5,895 nucleotides of DNA. Origin: Bacillota bacterium. GTDB taxonomy: Bacteria > Bacillota_C > Negativicutes > Sporomusales > Sporomusaceae. The translations under genes and the position numbers were made by a program. Positions 1 through 5,643 of the stretch are shown in pieces (position 1 is the stretch's first letter; each line of letters starts with the position of its first letter). The stretch spans positions 1 to 5,895 of the forward strand of contig JAEZQV010000413.1 in assembly GCA_023441125.1 (NCBI GenBank), in the 5' to 3' direction. The notes under the pieces are model-generated. The model had not been told where the DNA came from and made no database searches. It saw nothing but the letters and a program-made list of their open reading frames with translations.

Positions 1-424
1 ATATGATATCGGCTGTCATCAGCTCCGGATAACCCAGGAACCCGTAAGTATTGATTTCCTTGCCCATATCACCCAGCTGCTGCAGCTTGTCCTTGTAGGT
101 CGGCACTCGCTCCAGCCAGGACAGCGGTGTCATCATCGACAATAACAAATGCAGTTCGGCATGTTCCTTGACATGGGACTGGACAAAAATTATATTTTTT
201 TCCGGATCCAGACCGGCGCTCAGCCAATCTAAAGCCATGTGTTCAATCCGTTCGGGAATCTTACTGGTATCTTCGTAGGACGATGTGAGCGCATGCCAGT
301 CCACTATCGAATAAATGCAGTCGTACTCGTCCTGCAGTTGAATCCAGTTATTAAGTACCTGGTAGTTCCCCATATGAAAGTTGCCTGATGGTTGCATGCC
401 GCTGAAAATGCGTTTTTTAGTCAA
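1..424 (-). CDS. trpS: Tryptophanyl-tRNA synthetase, N-terminal part (cut by window edge)
   Basis: This gene encodes the N-terminal 141 residues of tryptophanyl-tRNA synthetase, the cytoplasmic class I enzyme that charges tRNA-Trp with tryptophan using ATP. Seen in the sequence: the class I signature region PSGNFHMGN at residues 12-20 (HMGN stands for the HIGH motif), a Rossmann-fold start, the segment IVDWHALTS near residues 40-48, and YGFLGYPELMTADII at the cut end, which matches the YPVLMAADIL-type segment of TrpS. The KMSKS loop would lie beyond the window. The start is a TTG at 424-422, preceded by AGGGGGAG at a normal distance; no ATG fits both this site and the family N-terminus. It follows the site-2 protease gene after 15 bases, so the two are probably co-transcribed. 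There is no room for a T-box leader directly upstream of it. Confidence 0.96.
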   Translation of the reverse strand, partial: MTKKRIFSGMQPSGNFHMGNYQVLNNWIQLQDEYDCIYSIVDWHALTSSYEDTSKIPERIEHMALDWLSAGLDPEKNIIFVQSHVKEHAELHLLLSMMTPLSWLERVPTYKDKLQQLGDMGKEINTYGFLGYPELMTADII

Positions 425-439
425 GTAGATCTCCCCCTG

Positions 440-1060
440 TTACAGAATTGTCATAACGATTATATTGATGATATAGGATAAGCCAATACGAAGTGGTTCG
501 GTAATCATGCCAATAACGCCGATATATACCAGCGCCATCAGGATGAATGGGCCATACTGCTCCATTTGATCAAACCACTGCCCTTGCCGTCCCGGCAGCA
601 GGCTGGAAAGTACTTTTGAGCCATCAAGTGGTGGTATCGGCAGTAAGTTAAAAATGGCCAGAATGGTATTGTAGCTATATAGCATCTGTAATACCATGCT
701 CCATTCATTACTTAACAAATGTTGTTTCATTAAGATACCATAAATCAATGCGGTTACCAGTGCCAGGAGCATGTTGGATACCGGCCCGGCCAAAGCGACA
801 AGCAATACTCCCTGCCGGTAATTCTTGAAATGGCCGGGATTGATCGGCACCGGTTTGGCCCAGCCAAATTTGAACAGCCATAACATTAAAAGTCCCAGTG
901 GGTCAAGGTGGGCGATGGGATTCAGCGTCAGCCTGCCCATAAATCGGGGCGTGGGATCGCCTAGCGTTACCGCCGCCCGGGCGTGCGCATATTCATGGAC
1001 AGTCAAAGCAATTAATAACGCCGGAATCCTGAATATCATATCGGCATCAAAACCAAACAA
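440..1060 (-). CDS. Site-2 protease family (M50B) membrane metallopeptidase
   Basis: This is a 206-residue polytopic membrane protein of the site-2 protease family, zinc peptidases that cut within or next to the membrane. The zinc motif HEYAH is at residues 22-26 inside the first membrane helix. The family's AGPVSN segment is at 91-96, and NLLPIPPLDG at 138-147 supplies the third zinc ligand (D146), so the catalytic set is complete. About five hydrophobic segments are visible (roughly 8-30, 55-65, 84-110, 122-140, 170-203). The start is TTG at 1060-1058, with AAGGAGG eight bases upstream; no upstream ATG competes. The length fits the short RseP-unrelated, FxsA/YwhC-like branch often annotated only as site-2 protease family protein. 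Its substrate is unknown. It is not SpoIVFB by context. From memory, a gene of this kind next to trpS is a recurrent pair in clostridial genomes. Confidence 0.93.
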   Translation of the reverse strand: MFGFDADMIFRIPALLIALTVHEYAHARAAVTLGDPTPRFMGRLTLNPIAHLDPLGLLMLWLFKFGWAKPVPINPGHFKNYRQGVLLVALAGPVSNMLLALVTALIYGILMKQHLLSNEWSMVLQMLYSYNTILAIFNLLPIPPLDGSKVLSSLLPGRQGQWFDQMEQYGPFILMALVYIGVIGMITEPLRIGLSYIINIIVMTIL

Positions 1061-1086
1061 ATGGATGTCCTCCTTAATTCATTCAC

Positions 1087-1114
1087 TTGACGTACTACTA
1101 AATTATACTAAAAT
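1087..1114 (+). promoter_or_regulatory. Candidate sigma-A-type promoter for the lipoprotein gene
   Basis: TTGACG at 1087-1092 (five of six consensus bases) and TAAAAT at 1109-1114 (five of six) are separated by 16 bases. Transcription would begin near 1121, leaving a leader of about 109 bases before the lipoprotein start. The element occupies nearly the same DNA as the candidate minus-strand promoter. An alternative is sporulation-specific control by another sigma factor, which cannot be excluded by eye. Confidence 0.4.
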
Positions 1115-1129
1115 TGCGCCGAAAAGCAA
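1102..1129 (-). promoter_or_regulatory. Candidate sigma-A-type promoter for the site-2 protease-trpS unit
   Basis: A perfect TATAAT (-10) reads on the minus strand at 1107-1102. The best -35 sixteen bases upstream is TTGCTT at 1129-1124, which matches the consensus only in its TTG. Transcription would start near 1095 and give a leader of about 35 bases before the TTG start at 1060, too short for a T-box or other riboswitch. The -10 match is seen; promoter function is inferred. Confidence 0.5.
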
Positions 1130-1189
1130 AATGAATTAGCCGATAATTTAATACTAAAATCATGAAAAGCTGTTCAGAATAAACCTATA

Positions 1190-1205
1190 CGGGCAAATTT
1201 GCACG
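1190..1205. promoter_or_regulatory. Near-perfect palindrome in the lipoprotein leader (possible operator)
   Basis: The 16 bases form a palindrome with one mismatched pair; the inner ten, GCAAATTTGC (1193-1202), are perfect. It lies 24 bases before the lipoprotein ATG and downstream of the candidate promoter, where a bound dimeric repressor could block transcription. No known regulator site was recognised, so an operator role is only a suggestion. Confidence 0.25.
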
Positions 1206-1229
1206 ATCTGCCTGATAAAAAGGAGGTGT

Positions 1230-1985
1230 ATGCCTGTTATGCAGGTACGTGTCCCGCTCAAATTGGCGGCAGTTGTCTGGCTCTGCTTAGCGGTATTTTT
1301 ATCAGGGTGCGGTCTATTGTCACAGCCTGCTCCTAAGCCGGATGTCGGGCCGGCCGGCAAGCCGGTCGAGGCCAAACCCAATCCCCCGGTTATGGAAAGA
1401 TTTGTATCGCCGCCTGTCGAGCTTTATGACCTGGAAGCGGTTGCCGGGGTCATATTTGAAGGCATTAACAAAGAAGACTGGTCTCAAGTTCAGGCCGGAA
1501 TGAACAATCTGCAAAATTTATGGCAGCAAGGCAAAGCGGCAGTTGGCGAAAAAAAAGGGGTGAAAGAAGCCGACGAGGCGATTGGCAAATTAACAGCGGC
1601 GGTTAATGCGCGTAAAGTTACCGAGGCTTATGAGAACCTGAATAAGTTTATGGGAAGTGTCGGCGATATCGGCCAGTCCTACAAATTGTCGCCCTTGTCC
1701 GATATTATTGCTGTCAGCAATGGCATCCGCAATGTCAGCTTTTACGTAGAAGATAAGGACTGGAAAAAAGCGGCAAGCAAAGCCAAGGAGTTACAGGGAA
1801 CCTGGGAAAAATTAAAGCCGAGCATGGAACAGGTAGGCATTTTGGGGGAAATCACCAAAACCCACTCCATTGTTTCGCAAATTAAGGATGCCGTAGATGC
1901 CGAAAATCAAGGCGCGCTTCAGGACCAATTAGCGAATATCAATGAGAGCATGGGGCGAATACGCCAATTTTTTCGCGGGAAATAG
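1230..1985 (+). CDS. Predicted lipoprotein with two tandem helical repeats, function unknown
   Basis: This is a 251-residue secreted lipoprotein of unknown function. A short basic start and a hydrophobic stretch (10-24) lead to the lipobox LSGC at 24-27, so C27 would be lipidated and the protein anchored outside the cytoplasmic membrane. A Pro/Lys-rich linker follows (33-62). The rest is helical and appears duplicated: DW at 83-84 and a W at 98 recur as DW at 177-178 and a W at 192, exactly 94 residues later, and LTAAVNA (121-127) matches IKDAVDA (218-224). The DW...W helical pattern resembles DUF4363-type proteins, but this is a tentative resemblance only. AGGAGG at 1221-1226 lies just 3 bases from ATG 1230 and 12 bases from a second in-frame ATG at 1239, so the start may be either; the signal peptide works with both. 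The gene converges on spoVAF and stops one base before the terminator stem. Confidence 0.88.
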   Translation: MPVMQVRVPLKLAAVVWLCLAVFLSGCGLLSQPAPKPDVGPAGKPVEAKPNPPVMERFVSPPVELYDLEAVAGVIFEGINKEDWSQVQAGMNNLQNLWQQGKAAVGEKKGVKEADEAIGKLTAAVNARKVTEAYENLNKFMGSVGDIGQSYKLSPLSDIIAVSNGIRNVSFYVEDKDWKKAASKAKELQGTWEKLKPSMEQVGILGEITKTHSIVSQIKDAVDAENQGALQDQLANINESMGRIRQFFRGK

Positions 1986-2031
1986 CCATAGCAAAATGCC
2001 GCCCGGCAACCAGGGCGGCATTTTGCTATGG
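1986..2031. terminator. Bidirectional intrinsic terminator shared by the lipoprotein gene and spoVAF
   Basis: The arms 1986-2004 and 2013-2031 are a perfect 19-bp inverted repeat around an 8-base loop. The core GCCGCCC/GGGCGGC is followed on both strands by ATTTTGCTATGG, so the A-tract and T-tract lie within the stem and the structure can act in both directions. The lipoprotein stop codon (1983-1985) abuts the left arm, and the spoVAF stop (2028-2026) lies inside the right arm, so no separate terminator is needed for either gene. Confidence 0.85.
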
Positions 2032-3546
2032 TTCTTTATCTTGGTCTTTGCTGTTGCCCGCCGTGTTGTTTTGCCCGGCACTATTTTCGAGGCGATCCTG
2101 ATCCTGTGGTTTAAGAACTGCCGGCCGTAAAATTTTATTGGGAATGGGCAAACGAAACAATACATCTTTCATGGCGCTGAAATTAAAAGGCAGTGCCGGC
2201 CATAGATAAGGAATTCCGAAAGATCTTGTTGTCAGCATGAGCAGGAACACGGCTGCTAAACCGCCAAGCAAGCCTGGCAGTTTAAACAGCATGACCAGTA
2301 CAATGACAACTGCGCGGAATAAGCGTATGGCCATGGCAAACTCCATACTGGGAGTGGCAAATGCGCCAACTGCCGCCACCGCAGTATAAAAAATGGTTTC
2401 GTTGCCGAACAACCCGACTTTGGTGGCGATATCGCCCAGCATAAAGGCGCCGATAAACCCCAGGGCCGTAGATTGGGCCGTAGGGACATGCACGGTGGCC
2501 ATCCTGACCAGTTCAACGCCGAATTCAGCCAGGAGAAACTGGATGCCGATCGGGATAATGCCGGCTTCCTGGGGTCCGAGGAAGGCCAATGATTCCGGCA
2601 GGATATGTCTGTTGAGCACAACGGCCAGCCATAATGGCGGCAAAATCAGGGATAACATGACCCCGGCCAGTCTGATCAGCCGCAGATAGGAGCCGATGAC
2701 CACGTTTTGGTGATATTCTTCCACATGCTGCACATGATGCCAGACGGTTGTCGGCAAAATCATGATATTGGGTGAAGTATCCACAATCAGGCAGAGATGA
2801 CCTTCCAGTAAATGAACCGCTGCGACATCCGGGCGTTCCGTGTAGCGTACCCGCGGCAGCGGATTCCATTTGCTGCCGGCTACGATATACTCCTCAATGG
2901 CCTTCTCGGCCATCGGTACACCGTCGATATCAATATTGTTGATTCGTTCTTTTACCGTATTTACCAGTTCAGGATTAGTAATATCCTTGATGTAACATAC
3001 GGCAATATCGGCTTGTGAACGTGTGCCCACCTTAATAATTTCAAATCTGAGCTTGGGATCGCGCAGCCGCCGACGGATCAGGGCGGTATTGAAAACAATG
3101 GTTTCCACAAACGAATCCCGTGAACCTCTGGTTACTTTTTCAATATTGGATTCCGAAGGAGCGCGGGCCGGATACGCACGGGCATCGAGCACGATTACCT
3201 GCTCTTCGCCGTCCACGAAAAACAGCAATTCACCGGACAGCAGGCTGGTTATGGCATCATTCATATTTTCCAGCAATTTGGCCTGCGAATGAATGGCCCG
3301 CGAATAAAATAATTTTTGCAAAGTATTAACCACCAGTTCTTCCTGGTTGTAGGCGGTTAATTCCTCAAATACGTTGGACAGTACGACATCGTTGGTCATA
3401 CCGTTAATGGAAAAGGACGCCGCGCGTTTTCGGCCTACCCGGTATTCCCGGAAGATGATGTCAAACGTCTCGCCAACTCCCAGCAGGTCCTTGATATAAT
3501 TAATATTTTTATCCAGTTCTTTAAAAACTTTTCGTTCATCACCCAT
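2026..3546 (-). CDS. spoVAF: SpoVAF, GerA-family spore membrane protein
   Basis: This 506-residue protein belongs to the GerA/SpoVAF family, integral proteins of the spore inner membrane. A soluble N-terminal half (1-285) carries the family signatures VTRGSRDSFVE (138-148) and NTALIRRRLRDP (153-164). About five hydrophobic segments follow (roughly 287-311, 327-340, 360-376, 385-400, 411-438), with the conserved PTAQSTALGFIGA stretch at 355-367. A polar tail rich in Gln, Asn and Asp ends the protein (479-506). Position as last gene after spoVAEa, and the absence of gerAB/gerAC partners, identify it as SpoVAF and not a germinant receptor subunit. In B. subtilis SpoVAF is linked to ion release and commitment in germination rather than being essential for DPA uptake. 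I chose ATG 3546, which overlaps the spoVAEa stop by 8 bases with GGAG 12 bases upstream; an in-frame GTG at 3558 would add four residues. Confidence 0.94.
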   Translation of the reverse strand: MGDERKVFKELDKNINYIKDLLGVGETFDIIFREYRVGRKRAASFSINGMTNDVVLSNVFEELTAYNQEELVVNTLQKLFYSRAIHSQAKLLENMNDAITSLLSGELLFFVDGEEQVIVLDARAYPARAPSESNIEKVTRGSRDSFVETIVFNTALIRRRLRDPKLRFEIIKVGTRSQADIAVCYIKDITNPELVNTVKERINNIDIDGVPMAEKAIEEYIVAGSKWNPLPRVRYTERPDVAAVHLLEGHLCLIVDTSPNIMILPTTVWHHVQHVEEYHQNVVIGSYLRLIRLAGVMLSLILPPLWLAVVLNRHILPESLAFLGPQEAGIIPIGIQFLLAEFGVELVRMATVHVPTAQSTALGFIGAFMLGDIATKVGLFGNETIFYTAVAAVGAFATPSMEFAMAIRLFRAVVIVLVMLFKLPGLLGGLAAVFLLMLTTRSFGIPYLWPALPFNFSAMKDVLFRLPIPNKILRPAVLKPQDQDRLENSAGQNNTAGNSKDQDKEP

Positions 3547-4147
3547 AGTTAACGCCACTCCGTTTCAGGATCTCTTCGATAGCTTTGCGGGTTATCGGCG
3601 CCCCACGGCTTAAATCGTCGTGCTTATCCATTTTGCCGATATCGCCAACGCCAATTATAACCGGTATATCAATATCATTCAGGACATCCACGGTATCACC
3701 GGTAATGGTCGGTTTGCAGCCGCAGTCTTCCTCTTTTGTTTTTATCTCTCCTTTCTTGTCTACCGACAGATCGATCAAATGACCCTTGCAGTCTACGCAG
3801 GCATCAGCCTGTACGCCGGCTATGCCGGTCGTATTGGACGCAACCGCGACCGCACCCAGTACCTCAATATCCGGATGGTTGGCGACATATTCCAGCGCTT
3901 GCTCGCCTTCGGCTTTTTCCTGACGGCCTTTGTCATCAAACATTACCAGCACCGGGTCATAGGGGACTGTTTTTAGCAAATCGACAATCCGTTTGCCGCT
4001 GATTGGCGTCGGATTGCCCGCTGATGCGGAAATGCACCGCAGTCCTAAAGAACCAGCGATATTTTCAACTGCTTGCTGCGCCACCCTGTCGCCATCGGTA
4101 ACCAGAATCACGCGAACCTTCTTTTGCAGCTCATTGGCTTTAGCCAA
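3539..4147 (-). CDS. spoVAEA: SpoVAEa, soluble spoVA-operon protein with an extra four-cysteine motif
   Basis: This 202-residue protein is the cytosolic SpoVAE-type (SpoVAEa) protein of the spoVA operon, with no signal peptide or membrane segment; its exact role in DPA handling or germination is unknown. Family features seen: VRVILVTDGD at 11-20, RCISASAGNPTPISG at 37-51, DPVLVMFDD at 64-72, EVLGAVAVAS at 95-104, ITGDTVDVL at 148-156, and VIIGVGDIGKM at 163-173 followed by RGAPIT. The centre (residues 117-144) carries C-x2-C (117, 120) and C-x-C (142, 144), which I do not remember in the B. subtilis protein and which look like a metal site. The TTG start at 4147 is chosen because GAGGTGAT lies just upstream; a GTG at 4156 would overlap that site. 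Stop overlaps the spoVAF start, suggesting coupled translation. Confidence 0.93.
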   Translation of the reverse strand: MAKANELQKKVRVILVTDGDRVAQQAVENIAGSLGLRCISASAGNPTPISGKRIVDLLKTVPYDPVLVMFDDKGRQEKAEGEQALEYVANHPDIEVLGAVAVASNTTGIAGVQADACVDCKGHLIDLSVDKKGEIKTKEEDCGCKPTITGDTVDVLNDIDIPVIIGVGDIGKMDKHDDLSRGAPITRKAIEEILKRSGVNYG

Positions 4148-4151
4148 ATGT

Positions 4152-4159
4152 ATCACCTC
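4152..4159 (-). promoter_or_regulatory. Ribosome binding site that sets the spoVAEa start
   Basis: GAGGTGAT on the minus strand matches the 16S rRNA 3' end and lies four bases before TTG 4147 (eight counted from GAGG). It overlaps the TGA stop of the upstream Gln-rich gene (4160-4158) and contains the alternative GTG 4156, which therefore cannot easily be the start. The arrangement implies that translation of spoVAEa is coupled to the gene before it. Confidence 0.7.
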
Positions 4160-4862
4160 ATTGATTTTGGCTGTCTTCTTCTCCTAGCAAATTACTGATT
4201 TTTACAGCAATTTTTTCGCTTTCACTGATTACTTGTTTGAGTTTTTTCAGGCTGGCTTCGAGCTCATTGGAAAGCTCATATTGGGCCTGCGCCAGTACTT
4301 GGGCTGCAGTCTGCACGGCGATATTGCTGGTATTATCCTGGTTGTTGCCGGCGGAATCTTTGGCTTGTCCCTCCCCCTGGCCCTGATTTTGCGTTTGCCC
4401 GGTTTGATTCTGACCGGTACCGGCCACCGTGTTTTGGTCGCCGGCACTTTGCAGCATCATACTGAACAGGTTTCTTAACTCCTGGGATGCAGCCGGCTTA
4501 GTTTGAGCGCTTGCGGGTTGCTGTTGTTTGCCTGGTGGCTGTGACGTCTGCTGATTCTGACCGCCGGTTTGAGTGGCGGCATTATTCGGCTGAGATTGCC
4601 CGGAGCCCGCATGACCGGCCGTGAGTGCACCCTGCAGACTTTCCAGTTGACTGTTGATCCTGCTTAACAACTCCACAACTTCCTGCGAATTATTTTGCTG
4701 CGCTGCATTACCCATGGCAGCCTGCGATTGGATAAAGCCTCTGGTAATATCAGTATTTGCAGCTTGATCGTATTGTTGTGCACGATCCTGATTTTGCCTT
4801 TGATCCTGAGTGGGTTTTACATAACCTGCTATCTTGCTGGAAACTCGCTTCGGCACATTCAT
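4158..4862 (-). CDS. Gln-rich, largely disordered protein inside the spoVA operon, unknown function
   Basis: I do not recognise this 234-residue protein. It has 43 Gln (about 18 percent), many Asn, Gly, Ala and Ser, and no Cys or Trp. There is no signal peptide or membrane segment, so it is probably cytosolic (in the forespore, if co-expressed with spoVA). Order seen: a basic start with PKRVSSKIAGYVKP at 4-17; a Gln-rich stretch to about 58; a short amphipathic helix around 59-80; low-complexity linker 82-125; a short helix around 126-139; low-complexity linker 141-178; and a charged helix likely to form a coiled coil at 179-228. Starts are uncertain: GTG 4865, ATG 4862 and GTG 4856 are all in frame, and GGGGTGAT at 4868-4861 would best serve GTG 4856. 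Tight spacing to both neighbours and steady reading frame support a real gene. A role as a scaffold or spore-core protein is speculation. Confidence 0.82.
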   Translation of the reverse strand: MNVPKRVSSKIAGYVKPTQDQRQNQDRAQQYDQAANTDITRGFIQSQAAMGNAAQQNNSQEVVELLSRINSQLESLQGALTAGHAGSGQSQPNNAATQTGGQNQQTSQPPGKQQQPASAQTKPAASQELRNLFSMMLQSAGDQNTVAGTGQNQTGQTQNQGQGEGQAKDSAGNNQDNTSNIAVQTAAQVLAQAQYELSNELEASLKKLKQVISESEKIAVKISNLLGEEDSQNQ

Positions 4863-4873
4863 CACCCCATGCT

Positions 4874-5263
4874 TTACTGAAAAAACTGGAAAACACTGAA
4901 AAGCAAAGAAATCATAGCAAATCTAAGATTTATGACCGCCAGCGGCTGTTTTAACACTGCAGTCGGGTTCCATAACTGCGCGGTGCTGACATATTCCGTG
5001 CCGCCGGCTGCCTTGCTGAGGAGGAAATTAGTTAGCGGACCGCTTAGCGTAAAAAGGATAATTTTTAACTCGCTTAAATTGCTGACAGTAGCTGAACTAA
5101 AGGCTCCGGCCGAAATCATTTTTTCAATGTTACCCGCCAGTAAAACTGCCATAACTATCTGGCCTAAGGCATTCGCCAGCGCGGCTGCCAAAGCATAATG
5201 CGGATATCTGATACTGACCAAACCCATAGTTAGTAGTAAGCCAACAAGGTCTATTGCCAACAT
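4874..5263 (-). CDS. Small membrane protein inside the spoVA operon, possible degenerate M50-like protein
   Basis: This 129-residue protein is not a recognised SpoVA subunit. It has three to four hydrophobic segments (about 2-17, 24-44, 66-84, 107-128), so it is probably in the same membrane as SpoVAEb. Two places resemble the site-2 protease fold seen in the gene at 440-1060: IRYPHYALAAAL at 18-29 lines up with HEYAHARAAVTL, keeping the tyrosine and second histidine but lacking the first His and the Glu, and LSGPLTNFLLS at 73-83 matches the family's AGP-x-x-N-x-L-L segment. The third zinc ligand motif is absent, so it cannot be an active zinc protease as written. The resemblance is short and could be chance. 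The ATG at 5263 lies 12 bases after the spoVAEb stop; the ribosome site is weak, so coupling to spoVAEb translation is likely. It ends 11 bases before the next gene. Confidence 0.82.
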   Translation of the reverse strand: MLAIDLVGLLLTMGLVSIRYPHYALAAALANALGQIVMAVLLAGNIEKMISAGAFSSATVSNLSELKIILFTLSGPLTNFLLSKAAGGTEYVSTAQLWNPTAVLKQPLAVINLRFAMISLLFSVFQFFQ

Positions 5264-5275
5264 GTCAATTTGCGC

Positions 5276-5629
5276 CTACCCTTTCGGATTGAAAATAACG
5301 GCCATAATTAGGCCAAAAACAACGGCTGCCGTAATACCGGTCGCAGTGGCCTTTACCGCACCGCTGAAAATTCCCCAGAAGCCGATCCTGTTTATTTCTT
5401 CTATGGTGCCGGCGACCAGCGCATGGCCGAAGCCCGGCAACGGCACGGTCGCTCCGGCGCCACCGATATCGACCAGCGGCTGATATAATCCCAGGCCGCT
5501 TAATACGCCGCCCAACACCACAAACAGTACCAAGACGTGTGCCGGGGTAAGCGGGGTCAGATCCATCAGCAGCTGACCCATCACACAGATTAAGCCGCCA
5601 ATAACAAAGGCCATTAGATATGTCTGCAC
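5276..5629 (-). CDS. spoVAEB: SpoVAEb, small membrane subunit of the SpoVA DPA channel
   Basis: This 117-residue integral membrane protein is the SpoVAE/SpoVAEb subunit, which with SpoVAC and SpoVAD takes part in dipicolinic acid transport across the forespore (later spore inner) membrane. Seen: a first hydrophobic helix at 5-22, a second at 31-48, the family signature GLYQPLVDIGGAGATVPLPGFGH across 47-69 (shared in form with SpoVAC), and a closing hydrophobic helix near 92-114 that ends in NPKG. Length equals that of the B. subtilis protein (about 116). The GTG start at 5629 is preceded by AAGGAGG seven bases upstream; that site begins directly after the spoVAD stop codon. A different-frame reading of the same DNA rich in Arg and Cys is only a shadow. 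Confidence 0.96.
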   Translation of the reverse strand: MQTYLMAFVIGGLICVMGQLLMDLTPLTPAHVLVLFVVLGGVLSGLGLYQPLVDIGGAGATVPLPGFGHALVAGTIEEINRIGFWGIFSGAVKATATGITAAVVFGLIMAVIFNPKG

Positions 5630-5643
5630 AGGTGTGCCTCCTT

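Noticed and set aside
425..439. A T-box leader for trpS
   Set aside because: Only 15 bases separate trpS from the gene before it, and the leader before that gene is too short and shows no T-box sequence.
1336..1366. GC-rich hairpin CCGGCCGGCAAGCCGG in the lipoprotein gene
   Set aside because: It is explained by codons for the Pro/Gly/Lys-rich linker and lacks a T-tract for termination.
2256..2869. Minus-strand frames overlapping spoVAF in another frame, rich in Ser, Pro, Trp and Cys
   Set aside because: The composition is that of an out-of-frame reading, and the SpoVAF frame is continuous with family motifs throughout.
3704..3730. EDCGC in SpoVAEa and also in the SpoVAD C-terminus
   Set aside because: The five residues sit in unrelated folds and contexts; chance is the simplest reading.
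3620..3976. Plus-strand open frames opposite spoVAEa
   Set aside because: They lie antisense to a well conserved gene, have no ribosome site that stands out, and show no recognisable protein pattern.
4154..4156. GTG as the start of spoVAEa
   Set aside because: It lies within the GAGGTGAT ribosome binding sequence; TTG 4147 has the correct distance to that site.
4376..4570. Possible DNA tandem repeats in the Gln-rich gene
   Set aside because: The repetition is in amino-acid composition; no exact repeated DNA unit with constant period is visible.
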